From CAVPKN01 sp963832835 (GTDB taxonomy: Bacteria > Chlamydiota > Chlamydiia > Chlamydiales > JAAKFR01), in assembly GCA_963832835.1 (NCBI GenBank), contig CAWHVD010000001.1, positions 124,001-188,000 on the forward strand: a stretch of DNA of 64,000 bases, in the 5' to 3' direction. Shown piece by piece: positions 52,939-62,800 of this stretch; position 1 is the stretch's first letter; the number at the start of each line of letters is the position of its first letter. A model generated the notes under the pieces. The model ran no database searches. It was not told where the DNA came from and saw nothing but the letters and a program-made list of their open reading frames with translations. The translations under genes and the position numbers were made by a program.

Positions 52939-53799
52939 TTAGAAGGGTGTATTTTCATGCAGCCATCGGTTTAGGACTAAGATCAGGTCCTGTATAGATT
53001 CAGGGAATTTGGGAGGGTTTTTTTTTGCTTTGGTTTTTCTATGGTAGGCATTCCAGGTTTTTTCAAGCATTTCGAAAGCATCGTTGTCAAATGTAAGTGG
53101 TAGGTTCTTAAGAGGGGTTTTCCTATGTCGAAAAACAAGTTGGACAGCTTGGCTTGTAAGGGCACTGTCAAGAGCTTCTAAGCGCACTAATGAATAGAGA
53201 TCGTGAAAGTCTTTCATCCTGGTATTGCCCGCTCCTCGGAAAATTACTGTCTCTAATTTTTCTGCAAAAATAAATTCCTTTGGGTAGCAGTATAAAGAAA
53301 TTTTGCTTTCGAAGAGCGGGCCTTTTGATGTTGCAGTCAAATCGATGGGATATTCAATCGGCTCAATGCGGTCGCCAAATCCTAAATCCATGCGCATGAT
53401 CGTTCTAGTGGCTCCAAACTTTGTTGCTAGCGTAACTTCAGCTCCAGTGTATGAAAGCTGAGAATGATCTAAGATTTTGATTTTAGATATTTCAAAGGCA
53501 AAACTGTCATGGATTTGGATATCACAAATCGCTTGCAAAACGGTCTTTAAAGACCCCTCAGCATTCGATAGCTTTTGGATTAAGAAATCAAGATCTTGTG
53601 TTTCCCTTCCGATAGGGATATATTTTGCTAGGAGAGTACCACCTTTCAGGACGAATTTCTCCCTATATGGAGAACGCGCTAAGCGTGCCAAAAATCTCTC
53701 TAGGATTAGGTTTCTCCAAAGCTCTGCAAATGTTACTTCCCTTTCCTTAGCTAATGCCTTGATTTTCTCTTTGATAGATTGCTCGATTGCAGATTTCAT
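52939..53799 (-). CDS. abiEii: AbiEii-family nucleotidyltransferase toxin
   Basis: 286 residues. FVLKGGTLLAKYIPIGRETQ followed by DLDFLIQ is the DUF1814/AbiEii nucleotidyltransferase signature (GG, then RxTxDLD with the metal-binding Asp pair). Later SLYCYPKEFIFAEKLETVIF and NTRMKDFHDLYSL are also typical. Toxins of this family modify tRNA or bind GTP and arrest growth, and AbiE systems block phage. Its ATG overlaps the antitoxin stop by 4 nt. The neighbourhood of direct repeats shows that it came as a mobile module. Confidence 0.9.
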   Translation of the reverse strand: MKSAIEQSIKEKIKALAKEREVTFAELWRNLILERFLARLARSPYREKFVLKGGTLLAKYIPIGRETQDLDFLIQKLSNAEGSLKTVLQAICDIQIHDSFAFEISKIKILDHSQLSYTGAEVTLATKFGATRTIMRMDLGFGDRIEPIEYPIDLTATSKGPLFESKISLYCYPKEFIFAEKLETVIFRGAGNTRMKDFHDLYSLVRLEALDSALTSQAVQLVFRHRKTPLKNLPLTFDNDAFEMLEKTWNAYHRKTKAKKNPPKFPESIQDLILVLNRWLHENTPF

Positions 53800-54392
53800 A
53801 GTATAAATGCCGAAATGTAAGGAGTTAAATCGACTCTAAGCTTCTTAGCATATCTTAGAAGTTTATTAATGTCAGGCTTTCTACTTTTGCTTGTCTTTAA
53901 ATAAGCCTGTAGTGCCTTTAAAGCGGTTTCTTTGTCCAGATAACGGAAAGAATCAACAACAGTTCGTTCACGGTCGAAAATTTTGAGTTTCTGGCTGCCG
54001 ATTTTAATAACTGTCTGCCCGAAGGATGTGTTCCGCATCCGAACGATGTGAGCATTTTCTCTGGTAGGAGAAGTTGTGGCGTGCGGAATGGCAATCCAAA
54101 ATTCTCTCATGATTTCATCTGTTAAACCGTAATAACACAGAGCGGAAATGAGGCAGATAACGCCATTTGGGATGCTGAGGGCAGTTATAGCAAGGTCCTC
54201 CCATTCGAATTCGGAATCAAAATCAAGATTTTTGATTTTATACATACCTTTGCTAACTCGCTCGATCTGCTCTTTCTCGCAAAAATAGGCAAGCATACGA
54301 GGAGGAATTCCCGCCTCCCTTCCCTCGGCAGAAGAAAAAACTGCTTTTTTGGAGAGTACCTCGAGCGCATCTGAGTACTTCGATCTTATCAT
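53796..54392 (-). CDS. abiEi: AbiEi-family antitoxin (winged-helix regulator)
   Basis: 198 residues. N-terminal winged helix (AVFSSAEGREAGIPPRMLAY, then ERVSKGMYKI), followed by the AbiEi C-terminal part (GVICLISALCYYGLTDEIM, FDRERTVVDSFRYLDKETAL). The antitoxin of type IV AbiE systems acts as autorepressor; the inverted repeat directly before its start codon fits that role. ATG at 54392. Gene order antitoxin then toxin with 4-nt overlap is the standard AbiE layout. Confidence 0.9.
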   Translation of the reverse strand: MIRSKYSDALEVLSKKAVFSSAEGREAGIPPRMLAYFCEKEQIERVSKGMYKIKNLDFDSEFEWEDLAITALSIPNGVICLISALCYYGLTDEIMREFWIAIPHATTSPTRENAHIVRMRNTSFGQTVIKIGSQKLKIFDRERTVVDSFRYLDKETALKALQAYLKTSKSRKPDINKLLRYAKKLRVDLTPYISAFIL

Positions 54393-54397
54393 ATCAA

Positions 54398-54448
54398 AAA
54401 TGTAACAGACAAACCCATAAAAAGCAATTGGGTGTTTCTGTTACATTT
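54398..54448. promoter_or_regulatory. Probable AbiEi operator
   Basis: Perfect 12-bp inverted repeat AAATGTAACAGA / TCTGTTACATTT, arms 27 bp apart, starting 6 bp before the abiEi start codon. AbiEi proteins are known to bind inverted repeats in their own promoter, so this is the likely autoregulation site. The remaining DNA up to 54687 contains a loosely repeated CCGAACA motif and nothing else that I recognise. Confidence 0.7.
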
Positions 54449-54687
54449 ACAGTCTGCAAATTTGATGCTTATATCAAGAAATGGTTAAAATCTTGCAATG
54501 GGCGGGGTAAAAAATTAAGCCAATAAGTCCATGGCGAATTTTAATTCTGATCCGAACACTTGACTGGGTAGGTTCTAATTGCGAACCGAACAGGTGTTAA
54601 AAAATTCTTTAAATTAAGGCAGCTCATTTCATATCCGTAGCGGGAGTGGGGAATTGAAATGGCAAAAATTTCATTCGCGGAGAGACC

Positions 54688-54861
54688 GCAGGCGGTAAGC
54701 GCTTTTTGCGATTCCCATGCGGGGTATATCCTACACTAAGATTTTTTCGTCCGCGAGAGCAGGCAGTTGACCGATACTGAAATAATCAAACCCATGAGCT
54801 GCCATTTCTTGGGGAAGGTATTGATTTCTTCCATCAAAAAAGGCCCGGCCCTGCATTTGAG
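54688..54861. repeat. Right copy of the 174-bp direct repeat
   Basis: Contains the intact 3' end of ugd (54731 onward) and, in 54688-54730, a remnant of the methyltransferase start. Direct repeat of 52323-52619 without the MITE. Confidence 0.9.
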
Positions 54862-56089
54862 AACAGATTTGTGAAAAATCAACAAAACGGAATTGTTTCC
54901 ATTCAGTCAAAAGAGCGATCGCATCGACCTTTTCTGCTGCCTCAAACTCGTTTTTGCACCAGGTAATCTGAGGTGACTTTTTTAATAACATTTTAGCCTT
55001 AGGCATCGCTACAGGATCATAGAGGCGTACATAAGCCCCTTGTTCCAAGAGATGACGTATCAAAACTAACGCTGGCGATTCGCGCATATCGTCAGTACCC
55101 GGTTTAAAAGCGAGGCCCCAAATCGCGATGGTTTTATGACGCACGCTACCTCTTTGAGCAAAATAAGTGTCAATTTTTTGCCCCAGAAGCTCTTTTTGGC
55201 GGATATTGACTGTTTCAACAGCATCCAAAAGGGGTGTAGAGTATGCGAGATTGCGCGCTGTTGCCTGCAAAGCTTTGACATCTTTGGGGAAGCACGAACC
55301 TCCGTAACCTGCTCCCGCATATAAGAAAGAGTAGCCAATACGCTGATCAGAGCCAATTCCTTTACGAACCATCGAAATATCGGCACCCACTCTTTCGCAC
55401 AGCCCTGCCATTTCGTTCATAAACGAAATACGAGAGGCAAGCATTGCGTTAGCGGCATACTTAGTCATTTCAGCAGAAGCTGGGTCCATGATCAAGATCC
55501 TGTCGTGGTTGATATTAAATGGCGCATAGAGCTCTTCCATGAGGGCAGCGACGCGGGGATTATCGGTGCCGATCACAATCCTGTCGGGCTTCATGAAATC
55601 ACCTACTGCATCTCCCTCTTTCAAGAACTCGGGATTGGAGACCACATCAAACTCATATGATTTGGCATTCGCTTTCAGCGTCTTTGCAATCACCGCGTAA
55701 ACCACTTCGGCTGAGCCCACAGGAACAGTCGATTTGTTGACGATGATTTTATAACCATCCATCTGTTCAGCGATCTGCTCGGCGGCTCTTTTAACATAGG
55801 TGACATCAGCAGCGCCATCTTCACCGGTAGGTGTAGCAACGGCGATGAAGCAGATGAGCGATTCTCTCACGCCATAAGTATAGTCGGTAGTAAACTCGAT
55901 CCGCCCTTGTAGGGCATTGCGTTTTACAATCTCCTCAAGACCTGGCTCATAGATAGGAATGATTCCCTCTTTAAGCATCTGGATTTTTTCACGGTCGATA
56001 TCTAGACAGATGACCTTATGCCCCATTTCAGCAAAACAGGCTCCTGTCACTAATCCCACATATCCTGTTCCAACAACGAGAATTTTCAT
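54731..56089 (-). CDS. ugd: UDP-glucose 6-dehydrogenase
   Basis: 452 residues. Oxidises UDP-glucose to UDP-glucuronate with two NAD. MKILVVGTGYVGLVTGACFA coenzyme motif, FIAVATPTGEDGAAD, VNKSTVPVG, EFLKEGDAVGDF, and the active-site Cys in GYGGSCFPKDVKAL. Full family length. Divergent from the UDP-xylose synthase gene with a 65-bp gap that should hold both promoters. Supplies the substrate of the next two genes. Confidence 0.95.
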   Translation of the reverse strand: MKILVVGTGYVGLVTGACFAEMGHKVICLDIDREKIQMLKEGIIPIYEPGLEEIVKRNALQGRIEFTTDYTYGVRESLICFIAVATPTGEDGAADVTYVKRAAEQIAEQMDGYKIIVNKSTVPVGSAEVVYAVIAKTLKANAKSYEFDVVSNPEFLKEGDAVGDFMKPDRIVIGTDNPRVAALMEELYAPFNINHDRILIMDPASAEMTKYAANAMLASRISFMNEMAGLCERVGADISMVRKGIGSDQRIGYSFLYAGAGYGGSCFPKDVKALQATARNLAYSTPLLDAVETVNIRQKELLGQKIDTYFAQRGSVRHKTIAIWGLAFKPGTDDMRESPALVLIRHLLEQGAYVRLYDPVAMPKAKMLLKKSPQITWCKNEFEAAEKVDAIALLTEWKQFRFVDFSQICSQMQGRAFFDGRNQYLPQEMAAHGFDYFSIGQLPALADEKILV

Positions 56090-56154
56090 TCAAAACCGAC
56101 AATAAATTGCATTTAAGAAACTGCTAGATTATACAGATAGCTCGGGTAAAATCT

Positions 56155-57111
56155 ATGGGAAAAAGAATTCTTATTACAGGCGGCGCTGGGTTTGTCGGTT
56201 CACATTTATGTGAAACACTCTATAAGCTAGGACACAATGTTGTCTGTCTCGATAATTTTTATACCGGGCAGCAGGAGAATATAGCCCATTTGATTGGTCT
56301 TCCTCGCTTTGAGCTCTTGAGTCACGACATCTGCTCCCCTATCTTTGTCGAGGTCGATGAAATTTATAATTTAGCATGCCCAGCCTCTCCGGTCCATTAC
56401 CAGAATGATCCGGTCCAAACCACAAAAACCAGTGTTTGCGGTGCCATCAATATGCTGGATCTTGCTAAAAAATTGAATGCCAAAATTTTACAATCTTCTA
56501 CAAGTGAAGTATACGGAGATCCCCAAATCCACCCCCAGCCTGAAAACTACTGGGGAAACGTCAATCCCATTGGCATCCGCGCATGCTATGATGAAGGCAA
56601 GCGGTGCGCAGAGACCCTATTTTTCGACTATTACAGGCAGTATGGGGTTAAAATTAAAGTAGCTAGAATTTTTAATACCTACGGCTCTCGTATGCATCCC
56701 CATGATGGGCGCGTTGTCTCCAATTTCATTGTGCAGGCATTGCAAAACAACCCGATCACCATTTATGGCAATGGGACCCAGACCCGATCATTTTGCTATG
56801 TCTCTGAATTGGTTGACGGCTTGATCCGCCTGATGGAATCGGATGAAACATGTACAGGTCCTATCAATTTAGGCAATCCGGGAGAATTCACCATTCTAGA
56901 GCTTGCTACAAAAATTTTAAAACTCACAGGCTCGACTGCTGAAATCCGTTTTCTACCACTCCCAAGCGATGATCCTAAGCAAAGGAGGCCTGACATTACG
57001 CTCGCTAAAGAAATTTTGGGATGGCAGCCTACCATTTCCCTAGAGGAAGGATTGGGACGCACAGTTTCCTACTTCGAAAAACTGTTTGCTTCGGAAGCAT
57101 TAACGGTTTAA
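56155..57111 (+). CDS. UDP-glucuronate decarboxylase (UDP-xylose synthase)
   Basis: 318 residues, extended SDR. KRILITGGAGFVGSHLCETL; IYNLACPASPVHYQNDPVQT and SSTSEVYGDPQIHPQPENYW are highly characteristic of UDP-xylose synthases, as is YDEGKRCAETL (catalytic YxxxK) and NTYGSRMHPHDGRVVSNF. Converts UDP-glucuronate to UDP-xylose. Seven bases separate it from the next gene's earliest start, so they form one unit. Confidence 0.93.
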   Translation: MGKRILITGGAGFVGSHLCETLYKLGHNVVCLDNFYTGQQENIAHLIGLPRFELLSHDICSPIFVEVDEIYNLACPASPVHYQNDPVQTTKTSVCGAINMLDLAKKLNAKILQSSTSEVYGDPQIHPQPENYWGNVNPIGIRACYDEGKRCAETLFFDYYRQYGVKIKVARIFNTYGSRMHPHDGRVVSNFIVQALQNNPITIYGNGTQTRSFCYVSELVDGLIRLMESDETCTGPINLGNPGEFTILELATKILKLTGSTAEIRFLPLPSDDPKQRRPDITLAKEILGWQPTISLEEGLGRTVSYFEKLFASEALTV

Positions 57112-57124
57112 TATCTATGTGTTT

Positions 57125-58108
57125 ATGAAAAGAAAAGCCGTTTTAGTCACAGGAGCCGCCGGTTTTATCGGCTACCACGCCTGCCTGGCGCTTAAAGCGC
57201 GGGGCGATAGTGTGATTGGCCTCGACAACTTTAACCCCTATTATTCACCTGAGCTCAAAAGAAGACGCGTCAAGCAGCTACTCGAGCAAGGGATCGATGT
57301 CATCGAGGCTGATATCAACGATAAGCAGACCCTTCAGAATACCCTCGATACCCACTCCTGCACACATGTCCTTCATCTAGCCGCGCAGGCAGGAGTCCGT
57401 TATGCCAAAACCCACCCTGAGGCCTATCTCTCTAGCAACATCAATGGCTTCCTCTCCCTGCTTGAAAGCTTACGTAGCCGTTCCCACATAAGGCTGACCT
57501 ATGCCTCCTCCTCATCTGTCTATGGAAGAAATACCAAAATTCCTTTTTCAACCTCAGACAACACCGATCAGCCTGCAAACCTCTACGCTGCTACCAAAAA
57601 AGCCAACGAATTAATGGCCTACAGCTACCACCATTTGTACGGAATCCGCTCGACAGGCCTCCGTTTTTTTACCGTCTACGGCCCTTGGGGAAGACCCGAT
57701 ATGGCCTATTATACTTTTACCCAAGCGATACTGTCTGACAAGCCCATCCATCTATTCAATCGGGGGATGATGCAACGCGACTTCACCTACGTCGACGACA
57801 TCGTGCAGGGCACTCTCGCTGCTCTGGACTACGAGGGCGAATACGAAATCTTCAACCTAGGAAACAACCAACCCGTTCACCTGCTCGATTTTGTCTCCAC
57901 CCTGGAAAAACTTTTGGGTAAACAAGCCATCAAAGTACTAGAAGGACCTAGCCCTGGCGAGGTAGACACTACCTACGCCGACATCACCGATTCTCAAATC
58001 AAACTAGGCTTCAAACCGACAACCTCTCTGGAAACCGGCCTAGGCCACTTCCTCGACTGGTATCTGCGTGAAATCAACCATTCAAAGGTTGCTGCAAAGC
58101 CTTTGTAA
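57125..58108 (+). CDS. UDP-glucuronate 4-epimerase
   Basis: About 327 residues from the ATG at 57125 (MKRKAVLVTGAAGFIGYHAC); a GTG at 57119 would add two residues. LDNFNPYYSPELKRRRVKQL, HLAAQAGVRYAKTHPEAYL, YASSSSVYG, YAATKKANELMAYSY (YxxxK) and TVYGPWGRPDMAYYTFT are diagnostic of CapI/LpsL-type enzymes. Interconverts UDP-glucuronate and UDP-galacturonate. With ugd and the xylose synthase it completes a three-way uronate/pentose branch. Its end overlaps the convergent ATPase gene by 27 nt. Confidence 0.92.
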   Translation: MKRKAVLVTGAAGFIGYHACLALKARGDSVIGLDNFNPYYSPELKRRRVKQLLEQGIDVIEADINDKQTLQNTLDTHSCTHVLHLAAQAGVRYAKTHPEAYLSSNINGFLSLLESLRSRSHIRLTYASSSSVYGRNTKIPFSTSDNTDQPANLYAATKKANELMAYSYHHLYGIRSTGLRFFTVYGPWGRPDMAYYTFTQAILSDKPIHLFNRGMMQRDFTYVDDIVQGTLAALDYEGEYEIFNLGNNQPVHLLDFVSTLEKLLGKQAIKVLEGPSPGEVDTTYADITDSQIKLGFKPTTSLETGLGHFLDWYLREINHSKVAAKPL

Positions 58109-59404
58109 CTGGCTGATGAGATAGAACGGTAGGGTGTTGATGGGGCGGGATTTTTTAGGCTTGGAGCTACATATCCGAATCCCGAATGGGGATTTTTTCT
58201 CTTCTAAGAAAACGTTTATGGATCGCAGCTTACCTGTAGGCCCAGCTTTTACTTCAAGGGGGATGATGTGGGAACCCAAAGACACTATATAGTCGACCTC
58301 TGCCGAGCTGCCTTTTTTTTCCCGCTCCCAGAAGTGGAGCTGCATCCGGTCGTGCGGGTTTGCGTAGGCAATCAATTCTTGCCCTACAAATTGCTCTGCC
58401 AACGCGCCTGCATGAATAAGGGTTAAATCTTCTCGAAAGAACAATAGAGGATCTACTTTTAGAGCAGTCTGAAGCATCCCTAAGTCGAGATAAAGTAATT
58501 TTTGGACCTTCGATTTCACTTGGGATTGAAGCGGTATACCTCCAGCGGAAGTGGCTAGGACGGGATTGAGCAGCCCTGCCCAAGTCAGCTGATCGAGGAC
58601 CGTTTGCAGATCACGAGATTTGGCATCCGGATCAATGAAAGCATACTTGAATCGCCGTCCAACAGATTCTGGGGCTCGATCGAATAAAATTTGTAAATAA
58701 CGATATTGTGTTTTGGTGGCGTATTTGGCCATGTCTGCTCGATACAAATCGATGAGGGTCATTAAGTAGTTTTGGCAAGCTTGCAAGGAGTCTGTTGCTT
58801 GATATTTTTCGATTGCACCGGGCATGCCTCCTATAAAAAAGTAGCTCTTTACCAACTCCATGAACCTCTCATGAACAACTTGTCCAATTTCAGTAGTCCA
58901 TTCAAAATCTAAAATGAATTGGATGAGCCGGTCCTCATTCATTACTTTGAGAAACTCTAAAAAAGAAAGGGGTCGCATGTAAATGGATTGTACACGCCCT
59001 ACAGGAAATGAGATGTGTTTGTCGACCAGGGCAAATTCGAGTAGCGATCCAGCCGCAATGACATGAAGTTCTCCCATCAATTCCTTAAAATATCTGAGTG
59101 ATGCAATGGCTTCAGGACACAATTGCACTTCATCTAAGAAGAGTAAAGTTGTTCCGGATCGGATTTGAACATTCAGGGCTAATTCGAGCTCTAGTATGAT
59201 TTTTTGGGGGTCTAGATCACGGAAGCAATCTTTTAGGGAGGGTTTCAGTTCGAAATTTACTGTGACGGTTTGGACGAAATTTTCCTTACCAAATTTTTCT
59301 ATAATAAAGCTCTTTCCCACCTGTCTAGCCCCTCGGATGAGTAGCGGCATACGGAGAATTTCAGTTTTCCAGCGATTTAGCTCATCTTCAATAGAACGTT
59401 TCAC
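58082..59404 (-). CDS. AAA-family ATPase with DUF4143 domain
   Basis: 440 residues. LLIRGARQVGKSFIIEKF (Walker A), TTLLFLDEVQLCPEA (Walker B), AAGSLLEFAL, and the C-terminal DUF4143 part with EVDYIVSLGSHIIPLEVKAG, which has the D-ExK pattern of a PD-(D/E)XK-type fold. The family is common in bacteria with frequent transfer; the role is unknown, possibly defence or regulation. The start is a GTG at 59404 with no clear ribosome site. Intact. Confidence 0.88.
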   Translation of the reverse strand: MKRSIEDELNRWKTEILRMPLLIRGARQVGKSFIIEKFGKENFVQTVTVNFELKPSLKDCFRDLDPQKIILELELALNVQIRSGTTLLFLDEVQLCPEAIASLRYFKELMGELHVIAAGSLLEFALVDKHISFPVGRVQSIYMRPLSFLEFLKVMNEDRLIQFILDFEWTTEIGQVVHERFMELVKSYFFIGGMPGAIEKYQATDSLQACQNYLMTLIDLYRADMAKYATKTQYRYLQILFDRAPESVGRRFKYAFIDPDAKSRDLQTVLDQLTWAGLLNPVLATSAGGIPLQSQVKSKVQKLLYLDLGMLQTALKVDPLLFFREDLTLIHAGALAEQFVGQELIAYANPHDRMQLHFWEREKKGSSAEVDYIVSLGSHIIPLEVKAGPTGKLRSINVFLEEKKSPFGIRICSSKPKKSRPINTLPFYLISQLQRLCSNL

Positions 59405-59528
59405 CCCATTATTCTACCAAATTGGATATTTTATGGGGGTTATTTTAGCCAATTTTGGCTAAAAAGAGGGGCATCGTGCCCAATTAAGGCAATGGGCTCA
59501 TAATTAAATCATTAAACTGATTATAAAT

Positions 59529-59640
59529 ACCCAGGGCGTTGCCCTGGGCTTGTGCAGTTTCAGCCTTTCAGACTGAGGGAAGGTCTATATCTCAGCCTGA
59601 AAGGCTGGGACGGTGCTAGCCCAGGGCAACGCCCTGGGTT
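59529..59640. repeat. REP-like palindrome pair
   Basis: ACCCAGGGCGTTGCCCTGGG at the left and AGCCCAGGGCAACGCCCTGG at the right, in inverted arrangement around a second palindrome (CAGCCTTTCAG / CTCAGCCTGAAAGGCTG). A related palindrome CAGCCTGTAGGGCTG follows at about 59663. The same core occurs at 7078-7100. Part of the 455-bp gene-free stretch 59405-59860. Confidence 0.8.
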
Positions 59641-59727
59641 TAAAGGACAAAAAATTTATCTGCAGCCTGTAGGGCTGCGACAAAGAGGTAGCCCATGAAT
59701 TCGTTTGAAGATCTGATCCATGCTTTA

Positions 59728-59744
59728 GGGCTCGTAAAGAAATA
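59728..59744 (+). repeat. Solitary end of MITE-3
   Basis: GGGCTCGTAAAGAAATA matches one terminal repeat of the element at 34481-34657; the inner sequence is not present. Confidence 0.5.
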
Positions 59745-59860
59745 TATACTTTAATGCGAAAGGGGACATTTCTATTTTGCTGCCACAGGACCCAATAATT
59801 TACTTTATATAAATATAAAAATTTTATAAAACTGATCCTTCAAATTTTTGATGAGTCGCA

Positions 59861-62800
59861 ATGAAGAGAAGGTGGCCTTTTCTATTTCTTCTGTTTTTGA
59901 TGAACATTCTCTGTGCAGAAGAAGATCCCGATTTTTTTGATCTAGAAGCCTCCAAAGAACACACCCTCGACAAGCGCCAGAATTACTTTCTGACTTCTAC
60001 GGATTACAAAATCAGTCCCAAAGTCAACCCCATCACAGGGGAGTATTGCGAAGAAGAGCTTGACCTTGTAGTGGCTGGATCACAGCCCTTATCTGTGCGC
60101 AGATTTTACAACTCCAGCTCTCCCTACGATCCCCGTTACGCCACTTGGCGCTACAATCCTGAATCCTTCTTTGTTGCCAATCTAGAATGGGGAGGCCAAG
60201 AACTCTTTGCAGCCATAGGGGACATCGACGGAAGCGTTTGCCCCCTCAAACCTTCTAACACACAGGCTTACACATTTGATTTTCAAATCCCCAAAAGCTT
60301 TGCAATCTCAAGTTCTGATGGCGCGTCCCATCCACTCAATACAAAGATTAGTTATTGGAGAAAAGGAGATCCCAAAGATAAAAAGCGTTTTCAGTACATG
60401 GGTACCATCACCGATGGCAGTGGAAGACAGCGTACATTTGCCTCACCCATGCATCGCTGGACCCATTACGTGCACTATAGGGAAAAACATGGAAGCTGGT
60501 TAACAGGAGGCTCCGAAAAAAACTGGCGCGTTCTGCCCAATACATGGACCCCTTACCATATCCCAGTGGGTGAAGAAAAACTCCCCAACGGCAACATCCT
60601 CTGCTACGGCTACACCCAGTGGAAAGAAGAGAAACAAAACTTTCCCTTACCTCGACTTTTAAGCTCCATCACAGCCTATAATTCTGACAAAACACAAATC
60701 CTTGGTTACATCCACTTCCATTACCCCAGAGCCAAACACAACGAGGTCGCTGGCATCCAAGTCACCGGTAGCGACAGCAGATCCTCCTTCATGCAACACC
60801 AACAGATCGGCAATTCCCCCATCAAACTAGCTTCTGCCCAAAGAACCGGCCAACCCATCACTTCATACGCCTCCCACAACACAGTACTCAACACAGTTGC
60901 AAAACCAGATGGCAGAGTGATGAGCACCGAATATAATTCAGACGGCAAAGTCTCTACCCAATACGCCCCTGTTGGTTCCAATGGAGAGATGTGCCCCATC
61001 GGCCGCTATGAATACCACGATAAACTCACCATCTTCTACGATGCTGAAAACAACAAAAACCACTACCGCTATGACGACAATAAAAAACTCACCTCAATCG
61101 AAACCTTTCAAGGAAATAATCTCTACCGCATCGATCGCTTCACATGGGATCCAAACACAGGAAACCTCGTCCGGGAAACCATAGAAGATAGCTCAGGCAA
61201 CCCCCTTCACATCACAGAATACCAATATGACAAAAACCAAAACCCTATTTTACAGAGAGTGGGGGATGGCAAAGAATGGCGTACCATAAAACGAACCTAC
61301 TCGGATGACGGCTTTAATCTCAAACTCACCGAAACCGACCGCGAAGACAAACTTATCTGCTATGCCTATCTCCCTAACACCAACCTTCGCGCATCAGAGC
61401 TCATCTATGAAAACAATACATTAAAGAAGAGAACATTTCATTTTTACGACAACTGCGCCATCTGCATCAACACTATCATCGACGATGGAGTCACAAGCGA
61501 CTCCAACAACCTCCAAGGCATCACCTATAGAACTATCACCTCTATTACCCCCAAAAAAACTCTACCCTGCTTCGGGCTCCCCGAAACTGTAGAAGAGAAA
61601 ACCATCGACTCCATTGGCCAAGAAATCCTCCTTCACAAAACCATCTTTACCTACACACCCTTTGGAAAAATCCTCCAAGAGGACCACTTTGATGCCAACA
61701 ACACACATCACCACACCATCTACAACACCTACGACGATCAAGAACGCCTCATCTCCACTACCAATCCCCTTGGGAACAAGACAGAGTTTGGCTATGACAC
61801 CAACCATAACCTCACCACAATCACAGGCCCCAAACCGGGCCAATACAAAGAAATCACCTACGATAAAGCCAATAGGCCCATTCGCATAGCAGATTGGCAA
61901 ACAGACGGCACCATCCTTATCCTCGAAAAAAAATATGACAAACTTGGCCATCTCATCGAAGATATCGACGCCTGTAAAAATTCCACTCTTTTTAACTATG
62001 ATGCATTGGGAAGGATAGTCTCCATTCATCACCCAGATGAAGCCACCGAACAAAAAGAGTACAATGTGTTAGGGCAACTCACCAAAGAGAGAGACCCAAT
62101 CGGATACACCACGCAAAAAGACTATAATGTATATGGCCAAGTTACCACTATTTGTCATCCCGATGGCTCCAAAGAACATTTCACTTATAGCTCTACAGGC
62201 ACCCTCAAATCCCATACCGATAAAAACGACTGCATAATCCTGTATACCTATGACATTTTCGATCACCCCATTGAATCAACTTACCTAGTAGATAATAAGA
62301 TTCTAAAGAAAACCCAAGCCACCCATACCCCTTTTTGCAAACTCACGGACACAGACAGTGAAGGGAACACAACCCGCTACACATACGATTTTAGCGGCCG
62401 GAAAACTACAGAGACAACAGACACCAAGAAAACCCATTTTATCTACGGCGCTTCCGGCCTCTTAGAACAAACAGATTGTGAGTATTTCCAACAAATCGAA
62501 CATCACGACAAAGCGGGACATCTCATCTCCAAAGAGCTTATATCCGACACAATTCAATACCAAGAAAACTATGCCTATGACAAAGCCTCAAATCTTACCC
62601 ATCGCATCACCTCGCATGGAGCCTTTGAAACCCTATACAATACACTTGGAAAACCCCTCTTAGAAACCAACCCCCTTGGCCACCAAACAGAGCATGCTTA
62701 CCACTTCGCTGACCAATATCGTAAAATCACCACCGACGCCAAGCACATCCAAACCACCCGTAGCCACGACAACCGTGGCAGAGAGATCGCCTGCATTAAG

